This document shows, one piece after another, positions 16,744 through 28,282 of a stretch of 64,000 nucleotides of DNA. Both the position numbers and the translations under genes were made by a program. Within the stretch, counting starts at the first letter, position 1. Every line of letters starts with the position of its first letter. Location: positions 29,784-93,783 of the forward strand of contig JAKUCV010001929.1 in assembly GCA_028386065.3 (NCBI GenBank), in the 5' to 3' direction. Under the pieces are notes generated by a model. It searched no databases, was not told where the DNA came from, and worked only from the letters and a program-made list of their open reading frames with translations. The DNA comes from Turnera subulata. Its lineage: Eukaryota > Streptophyta > Magnoliopsida > Malpighiales > Passifloraceae.

Positions 16744-18204
16744 ATGGAACTAAAGCTGAATGCACAAACTATTTTATGTAGCTCTATTCTTCCCTTCTCA
16801 CAGATGAAAGGGAATCCCAAGTTTTGCATGAAGGTTTCCAACCCCTATCTCACTAGGTAAGCAATTCACACTATTAGTTTACCATGCTATTTTTTTTTCA
16901 AATTATTATTCTTTGAAACTATATATATATGTATATATATATATTATTGCTTAAACGCTTTTGTTACGTTTCTTTTTCAAACATAATTTAGAGAACAAAC
17001 AACTTCCAAGAAGCCTTTGGTCCATAGAGGAAACAAGCTGAAGTTCAAAGTGACAAAGCCAGTTCCACCTGAAAAAGTAGAAATATTCAAATCCATGGAG
17101 AATTGGGCTAGTGAGAATGTTTTGACTCTACTTAAGCCTGTAGAAAAATCATGGCAACCGCAGGACCTCTTGCCAGACCCTACATCAAAAGAATTCATTG
17201 ATCAAATCCAAGAAGTGAGGAAAAGAACCCAAGAAGTACCCGATGACTACTTTGTTGTCTTGGTTGGAAATATGATCACAGAAGAAGCACTTCCAACTTA
17301 CCAGTCACATTTTAGTACAGTAGATGTTTTTGGAGATAGTGGGTGCACTGGTACTTCACCTTGGGCTATTTGGACTAGAGGATGGGGTGCAGAGGAAAAC
17401 AGACATGGTGATCTTCTCAATAAGTACCTTTATCTTTCAGGACGTGTGGACATGAAGCAAATTGAGAAAACTATCCACTATTTGATTGGAAGAGGAATGG
17501 TGAGATTTGTGCCACAAATACAGTAACATATAATCCCTTGCTCCAAACTTAAAGGAGAGCAATATGGATTATAATCCCTTCGTCTAATTGGTTTCCAGGA
17601 ATCTTTTAAGAATTGATCTATTTTCTTTAATTTGCAGGACATTGGTGTGGACAACAATCCTTATCTCTGGATAATCTACACATCATTCCAGGAAAGAGCA
17701 ACAGCTATAGCCCATGGAAACACCGGCAAGCTAGCTTTGCGTTATGGTGACACACACCTAGCCAAGATTTGTGGCACAATTGCTGCAGATGAGAAACGCC
17801 ATGAAGCTGCTTATTCAAAAATTGCCAAGAAGCTTTTCGAGCTCGATCCTAGCGAAACAATGGTGGCATTGGCTCAAAACTTGAGGAACAAAGTTGTGTT
17901 CCCATCAGAGTTGATGTATGATGGCCAGGACAATGATCTGTACGCAAACTTGTCAAGTGTTACAGAAAGGATTGGAGTCTATTCCAACTCTCACCACATT
18001 GAGACTCTAGAACATTTTGTGGATGCGTGGAACCTGGAAAAGTTGATTGGACTTTCAAGTGAAGGAAGACAAGCTCAGGATTATGTTTGTGAGCTAGCTA
18101 GAAAACTAAAACTGAGGGTGTTTCAGGAAAGAGCACAAGGGGATTTGGAAGTTTCCCCCACCAAGCGTTTCAGTTGGATCTTTAACAAGGAGGTAATGTT
18201 GTGA
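16744..18204 (+). CDS. Plastidial acyl-[acyl-carrier-protein] desaturase, copy 1
   Basis: Three exons (16744-16856, 16992-17499, 17638-18204) with GT-AG introns and matching phases give 395 residues, the usual length. The enzyme introduces a cis double bond into acyl-ACP in the plastid stroma, using ferredoxin and a di-iron centre. In castor numbering all ligands are present: Glu105 (ITEEALPTY), Glu143 and His146 (EENRHGD), Glu196 (SFQERAT), Glu229 and His232 (DEKRH). About 33 N-terminal residues look like a plastid transit peptide. The alignment with castor from 105 to 232 is ungapped. Trp replaces Gly188 (PYLW) and Ala replaces Phe200, both in or near the acyl pocket, so chain-length or position specificity may differ from ordinary stearoyl-ACP desaturase. 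A TATA box lies at 16613 and AATAAA at 18470. It looks functional. Confidence 0.93.
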
Positions 18205-18469
18205 TGGGAGAAATAAAGCTTGTAAGGTTCCGGGTTCAAGTCCTTAACAGTATCCAATCCGAATAACAGTTTAATGGAAGAATAGAAAGTCACTAAGTAG
18301 TTACCTGTTAAATAAAGTAAATTGTGAGTTCTTTTGCAAGGTTTTGATATGAATCCCTCTAGTATCTATATTTTCAGAATTCAAGTTCATGTAAGCTTGG
18401 GAACCATGTCTTGTTTATTAGGTAAGAGTGGCTAGATATGTTGTGTATCTGTGTGAAGATTTTGAATTA

Positions 18470-18475
18470 AATAAA
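18470..18475 (+). terminator. Poly(A) signal of desaturase gene 1
   Basis: AATAAA about 265 bp after the stop codon, in AT-rich 3' flank. Plant signals are loose, so this is a likely but not unique site. Confidence 0.4.
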
Positions 18476-18993
18476 AGGTTTGTTTGTTTTGAGTCATTTC
18501 TTTTGGTTTCTACACTATCCTTGTTATTTCCATTCTCTTGACTAGATGAACTCACCACTAATATTAATTTTTTATGCTAATGTAATCAGTTTTTAATTAA
18601 TTACACTTTCTTGCTGCAAGCTTTGCTATGTCGTATAACAAATCTTAGTGTCTTCTCCTACTTTATATATCAGGTCATGCTCATGGGGCTTGATTACACA
18701 TACACCTTGCAACCATACAATCCTTCTGCAACATAATCAGCTACATGTCATAGCTTGTCTTGCTACTAGTCTGTGGATCAAAAGTCAAAAGTAAAAAAAC
18801 CTGCCCAACAAGTCATTGTTAGCTCCTACAATCTACTACATGCCGACATAATGAAATCTTGTATGCTTCTAAAGGAATTTATATATATAGCTAATTAACA
18901 TGTTGGTTTCATTATCATCATTATCATTGCCACAATTATAAATGTTATCATCACCATATTCTAATCAGACACTGTTGAACCTATAAATTAATT

Positions 18994-19815
18994 TTTTTTT
19001 GTTGAAAGTTAAATATCATTAATTATAAAATAAAATACACTTGGATAGATGCTAGAGTTGGTAACTCTAGGACTCCAAGAAGATTACAAATACTCAAATA
19101 AGAAGAACATAACACAGTGAACATATAGGAGAGACTAAACAAACTAACAAACCAAAGTAAATACTGATACCGGTCTTCCGTGGAGCTAATCTGCAAGGAC
19201 TTAGAAGATTTGAGTGTGGCCCAAAAAGCCACGGGTTGTCGGGGAAGTAAGAAAGCGTTCTTCACGAAGAAGGGTCCTGTAGATGATAGGATACACAATC
19301 TAAACAACTTTTGGAAAGAAAAGTCGTTCCCATAGGCCGAACCCAACGGCACTCTTGAATCAAAACTAACGGCTCTTACAGAGGGAAACCACCCAAAGAA
19401 GACATTAACAACGGGATGAAAGAGACGTGAGAACTCCCACCCGTACACTAAAACTTCAACATAATGCTTCGCCTCGCCTCACACTCGAAGTAAATCACCA
19501 ACACGAGAACAAGATTCTCCCATCCGTGACTTGCTTACCTGAAAGCTTGACCTTGCCCATGGGAAGAACAAAATACTCTCACAAGGAGAACAACTCTCAC
19601 AAAGAGAACAACTTTTATTCCCATATAAGGGTACTAGATCTATAACAATACTAAAAGAGTAAGAAGATGAACTAGAGAAGTGGAGGATTCACCATGGATG
19701 GTGAAGGAACCATCCATGGCAACCCCCATTTTGAATTTTGAAGAAGAGAAAAACTAGAGAGAAGGAGGAGCCTCTCTCACTAGAATTTGAAATTTGAAAA
19801 ACTTAAGAGTTATAT
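18994..19815 (-). mobile_element. 822-bp LINE-like retroposon with 17-bp target duplication
   Basis: The insert begins with poly-T on the plus strand (poly-A of a minus-strand element). Perfect 17-bp repeats GAACCTATAAATTAATT flank it at 18977-18993 and 19816-19832. The matching site in unit 2 (near 32870) lacks it. Its minus-strand start is CT-rich and includes GGGGTTGCC, also found near the start of the retroposon at 33364. A 141-codon minus frame (19023-19448) matches no family I know. It looks like an internally deleted, non-autonomous LINE derivative. Confidence 0.82.
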
Positions 19816-20166
19816 GAACCTATAAATTAATTAATGGGGAAGCCCTCCCAACATCGCATTTTCATGCACAAGAAAGAGATTAATTAAAAGTGAGAGTTTG
19901 CTTTAAGGGATTGGTCACCCTAGATTAATAAGTTTTACCCTAATTAACACCCAAGTTGGCTTTGCAAATCAAAGCTATTAATGAAACAAGTGGTAAATGG
20001 TAATGCATATTAATTGTGCTTGAAATCTGAACGCCATGCTTAGTGCATAATTGTTTCTTATGTTCAGGGTTTTACAAGTTCAGTGTAGTTAGTGCCGTAT
20101 ACTCACAAGTTTATCACTATTTTGGTTTAGACCTTTTCAAGGAATGATTAATTAAACTAATTGAAT

Positions 20167-20876
20167 AGCCTCTTTCTATTTCTATTTCTAGGTTTAGACC
20201 TTTTCTAGGTTCTAATAGTTTACAGTTCCAGTTTAGTGTTCCTGTCTATGGGAAACTTGTCCGGGGAGTGATGTCGGTTGGTTGCATATCTTTTTTTCAT
20301 AATTTTTTTTTTTGACATTCTATTCTATTGCTGAAATAGATAATATATATATAAAACAATTAAGTGATTTGCTGGAAATTTTGGTTCATTTTCCTTTCTG
20401 GGTACGTAATTTTTATTGATTCAAGCAATGTCTTACAATATGAAAACAGACAATTTTACTTGATAAACATAATATTATGACAGCCAATAGGTCTAGAAAA
20501 TAGTAATCAGATCTCTTTTTTTTGCCAAATGAAATATTGATAATTAACCGACAAAACTCACAACTGGTTGAGTCGTAATTTTGTTGCTCTGATTTGTCAT
20601 ATAAATCGTTAGTCTTTTTTTTTTCTTTTTTTATTGAGAGTACTGGATGGACCACTCTTGCTATAGCAAATTTTCAGTTTATGAAAGAAGATCTTTACTA
20701 TATATTTGATGAAAATTTAGGGAAACACAAGGCTCCAACGAAGGAGCATACACATAAGTTATAGAAATAACATCACAAAGGAGAATTTTCTCCAATTTAT
20801 TCTACATGGATTAGACAACACATATTCTTGGAAATCAAGAAATGCTCAATTGGATTGGGATGTCAAATTAACAAAC
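20167..20876. other. Intergenic DNA between duplication unit and LysM gene
   Basis: Nothing gene-like. AT-rich, with poly-T runs near 20290-20310 and 20510-20525 that may be old retroposon tails. A minus-strand open frame at 20413-20655 is lysine-rich low complexity and not supported. Confidence 0.45.
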
Positions 20877-21401
20877 TTAGAAATTCTCTGAACCATGAAG
20901 GCAAATCCACTGGCCAATGAAGAGATCATCACAGTTGAGATTTGGGTTGATGGAATTGAAAAATCCATCGCTCAAGTGGAATGCTTGTTTAATTGCAAAG
21001 CAAGTTTCTCCACTGTTCACGGCATGAACTTTATCACAATTAATACCTTGAGGTTTTAGAGAAGCTGCTGCTTAACACCACAAAAATGTACACAATGTGA
21101 GTAAGCATCTAGTGGAAAAAGAAGTAAAAGAAAAGAAAATATATCACTATGTTTTCTTGTATATTAGGAATATAAAGTTCTCCTGGGTTTCAACATTTTA
21201 ATATATATTAAATGGTAATAGATATGAGATTTGTATAGCTCACTACTAATTATATGGTTGATAACATGAAAGTCCTAAATTAAATTTTATGCAGTTCTTA
21301 CCACCATAAATGCGACTTTGAGCTGTGGATACAAAGATAGCCAAGGACAGGATCACAAGAACATTGAAGAAAATGGCAAATTTTTGGTTTGAGGAGGCCA
21401 T
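20877..21401 (-). CDS. Small secreted LysM-domain protein
   Basis: Two minus-strand exons, 21302-21401 and 20877-21067, join at GT-AG sites in phase 1 to give 96 residues. Exon 1 encodes a signal peptide: a short basic start, the hydrophobic stretch FAIFFNVLVILSLAIFV, and Ala-Gln near the expected cleavage site. Exon 2 encodes one LysM fold: INCDKVHAVNSGETCFAI, then FFNSINPNLNCDDLFIGQW, then ICLHG. LysM motifs bind N-acetylglucosamine polymers such as chitin or peptidoglycan, so an apoplastic role is likely; the ligand is inferred. There is no kinase or membrane anchor. A TATA box lies about 90 bp upstream. The gene sits between the two desaturase units and is not duplicated with them. Confidence 0.85.
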
Positions 21402-21490
21402 TTTCTAAATTATGTTTGTGTTCTTCTTGCTTTACTTAGATGACTATGTTCTTTCCCTCTTTGGTGTGGCATATGAATTCCTACCGTGAC

Positions 21491-21500
21491 TGTATTTATA
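21491..21500 (-). promoter_or_regulatory. TATA box of LysM-protein gene
   Basis: Minus-strand TATAAATACA about 90 bp upstream of the LysM start codon, at a normal distance for a plant core promoter. Confidence 0.6.
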
Positions 21501-21509
21501 TCACCATTT

Positions 21510-22194
21510 CCGATAGAAACAAGAAGGATGGAGATGATTAAAAGTATCGGCCGCCGAGTACTTGTGGGTTCCATTGAATATAAATGTGCCAATTGTTGCA
21601 ATCTCCTGTTCGAATGGAGGCAGGCCAATAATTATCTTAATTTTAATGGAAAAATTGGAGACAAACATGATTTTACTGCAGGCTCTACAGTGTAACACGC
21701 TTTTTAACATTTTCATTAGATTTTTGTTAATGAAAAATAAACTAGTACAATTGGAATTATGATGTTAATCATTGATCTCAATCGTTAATAATATGTAACA
21801 ATGGTTAGACTAGTTCTTATTTATAGAATTTTTTTTTTTTATAAACCATCCAAGGAAAATGCCACTGTACTACTTGTAGCACTGGCAAATTATTAGATTC
21901 TAACATCGCATGACTAATAGATGGACAAACTAATCAAAATAATCACGACTGATAAACTAAGAAGAATATCATATATGATAATCAAGCAATAGCAATATAG
22001 AGAGAGGTAAGCCGGCTAAGTAGCCTACACCATCTTTGAATTGAAAGTGGCACACAAAACACTTTCTATGTAGTAGTGATAGTGACCAGGCTTTTGATAG
22101 AAGAATGAATTCTCTGTGTCATGGCAGGGTTGCATATGTATATAAATTTGCATAGAGTAAATTACATATTCAACTTCTGACTCTTGAGGGTAAT
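21510..22194. other. Upstream DNA of LysM gene, no further gene
   Basis: Overlapping short open frames at 21486-21762 on both strands match nothing I recognise. The rest is AT-rich and leads into duplication unit 2 at about 22195. Confidence 0.4.
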
Positions 22195-22933
22195 AGCTAT
22201 CAATATATCTAATCACATTACATAAGATACACATTAGCTATAACTTTTACATGTCAATAGGGACCATTTAGGCTTGAGCCTAGACGATTCCGGAAAATAT
22301 AAAATGCGTGGTCAATTAAGATACCCGTTGTGTCCGTTGTGTCTTAATTAATGGTCTTTTTGTAAAGAATCTAATGCCAAAAGCACAAGAGGTGTCGACT
22401 AGTATCAAAAAAAAATTGACACCCATAATACCTTTTTTAAAAAGAAAAATCAAATCCAAATAAATGGTATGGAAAAGGCATCATATCTTTTTCATATCTT
22501 TTTTTTGGTCAAGGACCGGGAAGTATATTAAAAGAAATATACGTGAGCGCAATACATGGTTAGAAGTCGATAGCTCAATTCGACTTCTATTTGGATACAA
22601 ACAACATGACAAACATAGTATGACGCTACATGATAAGGGATCAATTTCATTCGAGCTACAAGAGTTTTCACATTATTTTTTTTTTGAAAACCAAAAACAT
22701 CATTTCATTTATCTACTGATCTGCAGAGACCAGTTCCCAAATAGAGTCCGGTACAGAATGATGCCAAACATGAGAGTGGTTCATAGCTAGAGCTAATTGG
22801 CTAAGGGAATGGGCAATCAGATTACATTCCCTTTTAATATGCTGACACACGAAAAAATTAAAATTTGATATTTCCATCAGAATATCATAAACATAGAAAT
22901 GCCATCCTCAGCCACCTTCACATCGGAAATGCC

Positions 22934-25900
22934 CTATACTGTTTTCACACCGGAGAACACAATCTGCCCCTGTTCATCACGAGCAATCATACCCAATCCT
23001 GCCACATTTTCCTTCAGAGCATCGTCAGTATTAACCTTCACCCAGCCTGGTGCCGGTTTCGACCAAGACTGCGGAGCATGAACATTGATAGCTGGACGTA
23101 GAGAGGCTGCCGTCAAGGTTGCAGCTTGATAATCACGAAGCAAATTTGCTGAAGAGATACATACCTGATGAGGGTCTAGATCTTTTTGCTGAAAAACTAG
23201 AGAGTTTCTGGCCAGCCATATACCCCACAGGACCATACAAAGGTGCTCCAGGTGTTCTTCCTTAAAAAGTTCCCAGAATTTAATGAGGAAAACATCAATT
23301 GGACATTCAGGGACAACCTCAATTTTGGTCCAACATCCAGTTAAAACCCATACTCGTCGGCACCAAACACATGAGCGTAGATAATGCTCAACAGATTCAG
23401 CCTCAGTAGAGCAGAGAGGGCAGAAGCTTTGATCAGTTATACCTCTTACTGCTAAGAAACCTCTCGTGGGAAGGCTATTGTGAGCAAGACGCCATATAAA
23501 ATCTCTGACTTTTGGGGGGACATTCAGCTGCCACAGGCTCCTCCACCAACTGAGTTTCCTAGGGGTAGCATGGTCATGTGGTAGTTGGTTCATTCTTGTA
23601 ACAAGATGGTGGTAGCCACTTCGGACAGTGTAGTCTCCATTCTTTGAAAGAGGCCAGACTAACTGGTCCGGCGGAAGGGAAAAGCTAAGATGGATACCCA
23701 AGATTCGAGAGGCCACCACTGCTGGAAAGGTTTCTTGGACATGTACTGACTTCCACTCCCGTCTATCCTTATCAATCAAGGAGCTGGCCATTAATGTTGG
23801 ATCCAGGTGATCAGTAGACCACTGCATATTACCCAAATCAAAACTCACCCAGTTATCTGAAGCCACTCGAACTGACTCGCCATTTCCTATCACCCATTGT
23901 CCACCTTGCGTTAGTACCTCGCGTCCAGTAAGTATGCTTCTTCAGGTATAACTCGGGTAAGGCCCCATCACAGCTTGGGAAAAATCAGAGTGAGGGTAGT
24001 ATTTTGCTTTTAATACCTGTCCAAGTAAAGATTGTGGGGATTAGTACAAGCGCCATGCTTGCTTAGCTAACATAGCTTGGTTGAATAAGGTGAGCTTACG
24101 GAATCCACGGCCTCTATATTTTTTAGCAAGACACAGTTTGTTCCATGCAACCCAGCAGCCGCCCCTTTGTCCATCCTCCAAACCCCACCAGAAACGTCTC
24201 ACACTTCTCTCCATGTCCTCGCATGTACCCTCTGGAAGCAAAAAACAGCTCATCACATATGTGGGGATACTCTGTGCAACCGCCTTGATCAGCACCTCCT
24301 TACCTGCTCTTGACAGCACCTTTTCCTTCCACCCACTCAACTTTTTCAAACTCTGTCACGAACTGAGGCAAAGATTTCTTTCTTTGCATGACCAATCAGT
24401 GTAGGTAGACCTAGATACTTCTTAAACTTATCCACAGCCTTTACTCCCATCCTCTGTTGGATTTGTATAGCTCTCTCTTCAGGTACATTTCGGCTAACTG
24501 ATAGTTCTAATTTCTCTAGGTTAATAACCTACCCTGACGCGGCTTTATAATGCTCCAGAATCTTCAGTATAGTAGTCGCCTCCTCCAGTGTTGCTCTGGT
24601 GAAAATGACACTATCATCTGCAAATAACAAGTGGCTAATTGGGTTAGCTCGACGGCAAATCTGCACACCATGAATCCGGCCTTCAGCTTCAGCTTGTTGT
24701 ATGAGTGCGGAGAAACCTTCCGCGCATAGCAGGAATAAGTATGGGGATAAAGGATCCCCTTGGCGAAGGCCTCTCTCCGGCTGGAATGTCACACCTGGCA
24801 CACCATTAACCAAAATAGAGAAACTGCTTGTGGAAACGCAGTTCATAATTAATTGTACCCAGGGAGGAGCAAAACCAAGCTTTAGCATAATACTTTTTAA
24901 GAAGAGCCATTCAACACGATCGTAAGCTTTGCTCATGTCAATCTTCAATCCCAGCCAACCTCGTCGGCCCTTTCTCCTCTTCTTCATATAATGGAAAATT
25001 TCAAAAGCTAATAGAGCATTATCGGTGATGAGTCTACCCGGTACAAAACACTTTGATGATGACTAATAATATCAGGTAGAATTATTAGCAAGGACTTTTG
25101 ACACTAATTTATAAAGGACATTACAAAGACTGATAGGACCAAAATGCGAGCAAGACTCAGGTGTATGGACCTTAGGAATTAAAGAGATAAAAGTGTGATT
25201 AAGACACGAAATATCAGATCCTGAATTAAGGACACTGAGAACACAGTGAGACACAGAGTCACCAATGATATGCCAGAATTTTTGAAAGAAGAGGGCCGGC
25301 ATACCATCAGGTCCCGGGGCTTTGGTAGGATGCATTTGTTTTAAGGCTATGTATACTTCATCTCTAGTGAAAGGTTGGGACAGAGTCAGGTTCATATCCT
25401 CGGTTACATGACTGATCACGCTGTTCAACACATTCTCCAGTGCCGAGGGTTGCTGGTACTAAACAAGTTCCTGTAGTAATTAGTTAAGACATCCTCAATC
25501 TGCATCTGTTTAGTCGCCCACCTTCCACTGTCATCCTTGAGCCTACGAATACGATTTCACTTTCTCCGTTGTGTGGCTTTCCCATGGAAGAAAGAAGTAT
25601 TCTTATCCCCATGTTGTAGCCAAGATACACGAGATCGTTGCTGCCATTTTATTTCCTCCAACCGTTCAAGTTCTTCAATTTGGGCTTGAGTTTCACGTAT
25701 CTCTCTTACTACCAACTCAGTCATTTGGAGACATTGCTTTCGTTCTAGAGAGGCTTGCAGTCGCTTGATCTCCCTATTAATGGATCCGAATTTTGCTTTT
25801 CCCCACACCATCAACTGCTCGCCACAAATCTGCAATTTGTCTCTCAAGTCAACAACTGCATGCGTAGAGGATCGTTGTTGCCATGCCTGCTGCACCACTT

Positions 25901-26693
25901 GCTCAATATGCTCGTCCTCCAACCACATAGTTTCAAATCTAAAAGGTCTTTGGCGGACAAGGTCACGATCCACTGGTTGTAGTAATTTGAGTTTAACAAG
26001 AGAGTGATCCGAATGGCCCCTCGGTAGGTTGTGCACACCAGCATTAGGAAAGAGGGTCTTCCATGCGTCATTGGCAACATAGCGGTCCAGCCGTTCCATT
26101 ATACTAGCATCATTCGCTTGTCCATTCCACCAGGTAAGACAGTTACCAGAGTATCCCAAATCAGCCAGCCCACAAGTGTTTAGAGTTTTACGGAATGCAT
26201 CCATAAGGGAGAAAGTTCTATCACTCCCACCTTCCTTCTCATAGGCAAACAGTATTTTATTAAAATCGCCTCCAACTACCCACGACAAATGTGACATAGA
26301 GGAGAGCTGAGTTAATAATTCCCATGTTTGCCATTTAGATGTAGTCTCTGGCCATCCATAGATACCAGTAAAAAGCCAAGTCTGGTCGCCCATCACCTCA
26401 TAAACCACAGTTGCATCAATATGGTGAAGGGAGAAGCTAGAGATGGACACCTGCCAATCTTCTTTCCAGAATAGTGTTATTCCACCCCGTCGACTACTGC
26501 TCATGCCCTCACAATCAACTGCAAATCTATTAAGAAAATGAAACCTATTGGCTAACTTATCAATCTCAAAAGACTTTAAACGAGTTTCAGATAGAAATAG
26601 TAACTGGGGAGCTTCAAACTGAATCAGTTTCACCACTGATCGAACTGCCTCTGGGTTCCCAAGCCCTTGGCAGTTTAACACCAGACAACTCAT
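22934..26693 (-). pseudogene. LINE B ORF2: endonuclease, reverse transcriptase and RNase H, broken
   Basis: The endonuclease is 25557-26693 (start LNCQGLGNP, SETRLKSFE, GGDFNKI, ERLDRYVA, GHSDHSL). RT follows in pieces at 25072-25431 (KAPGPDGMPALFFQ), 24529-24987 (RGLRQGDPLSPYLF and the catalytic FADD) and 24041-24349. The zinc-finger-like domain and RNase H start are at 22934-23893 (WWRSLWQLNVPPKVRDF, then VKVNTDDALKENVAGLG). Stops or frameshifts separate the blocks, so no active protein is made from this copy. The start ATG overlaps the ORF1 stop. Confidence 0.9.
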
Positions 26694-28282
26694 GGCTCTG
26701 GGCGGGACTGCACCGCAGCCTCCGCCTGATTTGATATGTCACTAGCAGTATCCACCACAACAGTCTGCCTTTGGTATTTACGTTCGGATTCCATGCCCTC
26801 CGGGGTATCGATCTCCATATCCGTTGTGCCCACTTTCCGTTTCCCAGTCTCTACCAAGACATTTGTGCTAGCAGGGGCGTGTTCACGAGTTACACGCTTC
26901 CATCGCGTGGAAGGCACTTGTACTGAGATAGGCACAGACAATTGATCTCGGGTCACTCCCGCTGGGTCAGCCGCAGGTGAGGAAAGATCTAAAGCATATG
27001 AAAGGGTGTGAGGTGTAGGGTAAGGGGCAGGGGAGGGGAGAGGAGTCTGGGTGGATTTGGCTTTACCCTTTCCGGATAGGTTTTTTTCGTTTGGATAAGT
27101 TTTTGGCAATGGATATGGTTTTGGATGTGAGGCTAGGTACTGAGTGTCCACTTGGGCTTTGTTTGAAGATGAGGAGATGGAAGGGGTAGTGTTAGTGGTT
27201 GAGGAGGGGGGTGGTGGGTGAACATTGGGTAAAAAGGTTTGTTGAGTATGGGTTGATGTAACGGCTAGGTTTTGGATGCCCTCAAGGATTAGCTCGGGTT
27301 GCACAGGAGGGTTAGAGGTGAGTTTGTCAGAGGGTGCAGACGGTTTTGACTGTGGTAGTGGCACGGTAGGGGGCGGGGTTGTATCATCAAAATTCAACTG
27401 CCTTTGAGCAAGCACCGGTTTGGCGGAAGCAGCTAGAGAGGGGTCCAAACTAGCACCCACTATAGGGGCCGAGGGTGTATGACCATGGCTATCTGTTCCT
27501 GAATTGGCCTCGTGCTTCATGCGGAAAGGTTTTTTTGGGGAAGCCCGCAACCAGTCGCCGTAGGAAGTCCCAGCATCAATCTCCTCACAGTCATCATCAA
27601 TGAAGACACAATCCTTGAGAAGATGACCGAGCCTTCCACAATGGTAACAGAAATTAGGCAGACGTTCGTATCTAAAATAGATGCGCACTGTGGATCCATT
27701 GGCTTTCCTTGTAAAGATCTCCTTTACCAAAGGTTTTTCAGTATCAATTCGGATCCGAACCCGTATGAAGCTGCCAATCCCCTTCACTCCATCCTCATCA
27801 AAATCCAGGAAATCACCAACTTTTTCACAAATCGGGATAACATTTTGTGCCAGACGCGCCTTCCATGGAACATCATAGATTCGGACCCAGAAAGGAGCCT
27901 TATGCAGGTGGATATGCGAGAACTGTTCATCACCACTCATCTCCTGTAGCAGCAGTAATTGACGCTCAAAGAACCAGGGTTCAGCGTCTAGGATCTTTCG
28001 AACATCCCTAGCAGCCCGAAACTGGAACATGAACAGGTTTCTTTTGACTTGAGTCGCCTCTAATCCTTTCAGTGGGCACCATAAGTTCCGCATCATGTTG
28101 GTGAACGCTTGAGGATTCATTTGTTTAGTGCCCAGGATACGGCAGAGCAAGCTAGGTTGCGTAGATCCAGAGGTCTGCTCCTCATCTTCTACTAGCAACA
28201 GCAGTTCCTCAGTGCCCCGAGGAGCACCCACTTCAGTCGGCCGTCGTTTAGTCGGGTCCAGTTCGCCCTCTTTACTCGCCAT
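26690..28282 (-). CDS. LINE B ORF1: RNA-binding protein with CCHC knuckle
   Basis: The frame from the ATG at 28282 gives 530 residues. An N-terminal DUF4283-like domain spans about residues 40-200, and a CCHC zinc knuckle (CYHCGRLGHLLKDC, residues 212-225) follows. A long proline/serine/threonine-rich tail completes it. ORF1 proteins of plant L1 elements bind element RNA in the retrotransposition particle. The open frame extends upstream of 28282 only through a GTG, so MASKEGEL is the likely start. Its TGA overlaps the ORF2 ATG (26690-26693). Confidence 0.85.
   Translation of the reverse strand: MASKEGELDPTKRRPTEVGAPRGTEELLLLVEDEEQTSGSTQPSLLCRILGTKQMNPQAFTNMMRNLWCPLKGLEATQVKRNLFMFQFRAARDVRKILDAEPWFFERQLLLLQEMSGDEQFSHIHLHKAPFWVRIYDVPWKARLAQNVIPICEKVGDFLDFDEDGVKGIGSFIRVRIRIDTEKPLVKEIFTRKANGSTVRIYFRYERLPNFCYHCGRLGHLLKDCVFIDDDCEEIDAGTSYGDWLRASPKKPFRMKHEANSGTDSHGHTPSAPIVGASLDPSLAASAKPVLAQRQLNFDDTTPPPTVPLPQSKPSAPSDKLTSNPPVQPELILEGIQNLAVTSTHTQQTFLPNVHPPPPSSTTNTTPSISSSSNKAQVDTQYLASHPKPYPLPKTYPNEKNLSGKGKAKSTQTPLPSPAPYPTPHTLSYALDLSSPAADPAGVTRDQLSVPISVQVPSTRWKRVTREHAPASTNVLVETGKRKVGTTDMEIDTPEGMESERKYQRQTVVVDTASDISNQAEAAVQSRPEP

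Larger units (their letters stand above)
14873..20166. repeat. Segmental duplication unit 1 (desaturase gene 1)
   Basis: Unit 1 begins at TAGCTATCAATAGATACACT and ends near GATTAATTAAACTAATTGAA. It is similar along its length to 22195-33222 after removal of later insertions: a SINE and an 822-bp retroposon in this unit, a 5.85 kb LINE and smaller insertions in the other. It carries a complete acyl-ACP desaturase gene with promoter and 3' flank. Confidence 0.85.

Noticed and set aside
18226..18243. B-box-like GGTTCAAGTCC just after the desaturase 1 stop (a similar word follows gene 2)
   Set aside because: No matching A box, tail or target duplication; the copy in gene 2 is GGTTCCAGTCC. Perhaps an old SINE trace, not supportable.
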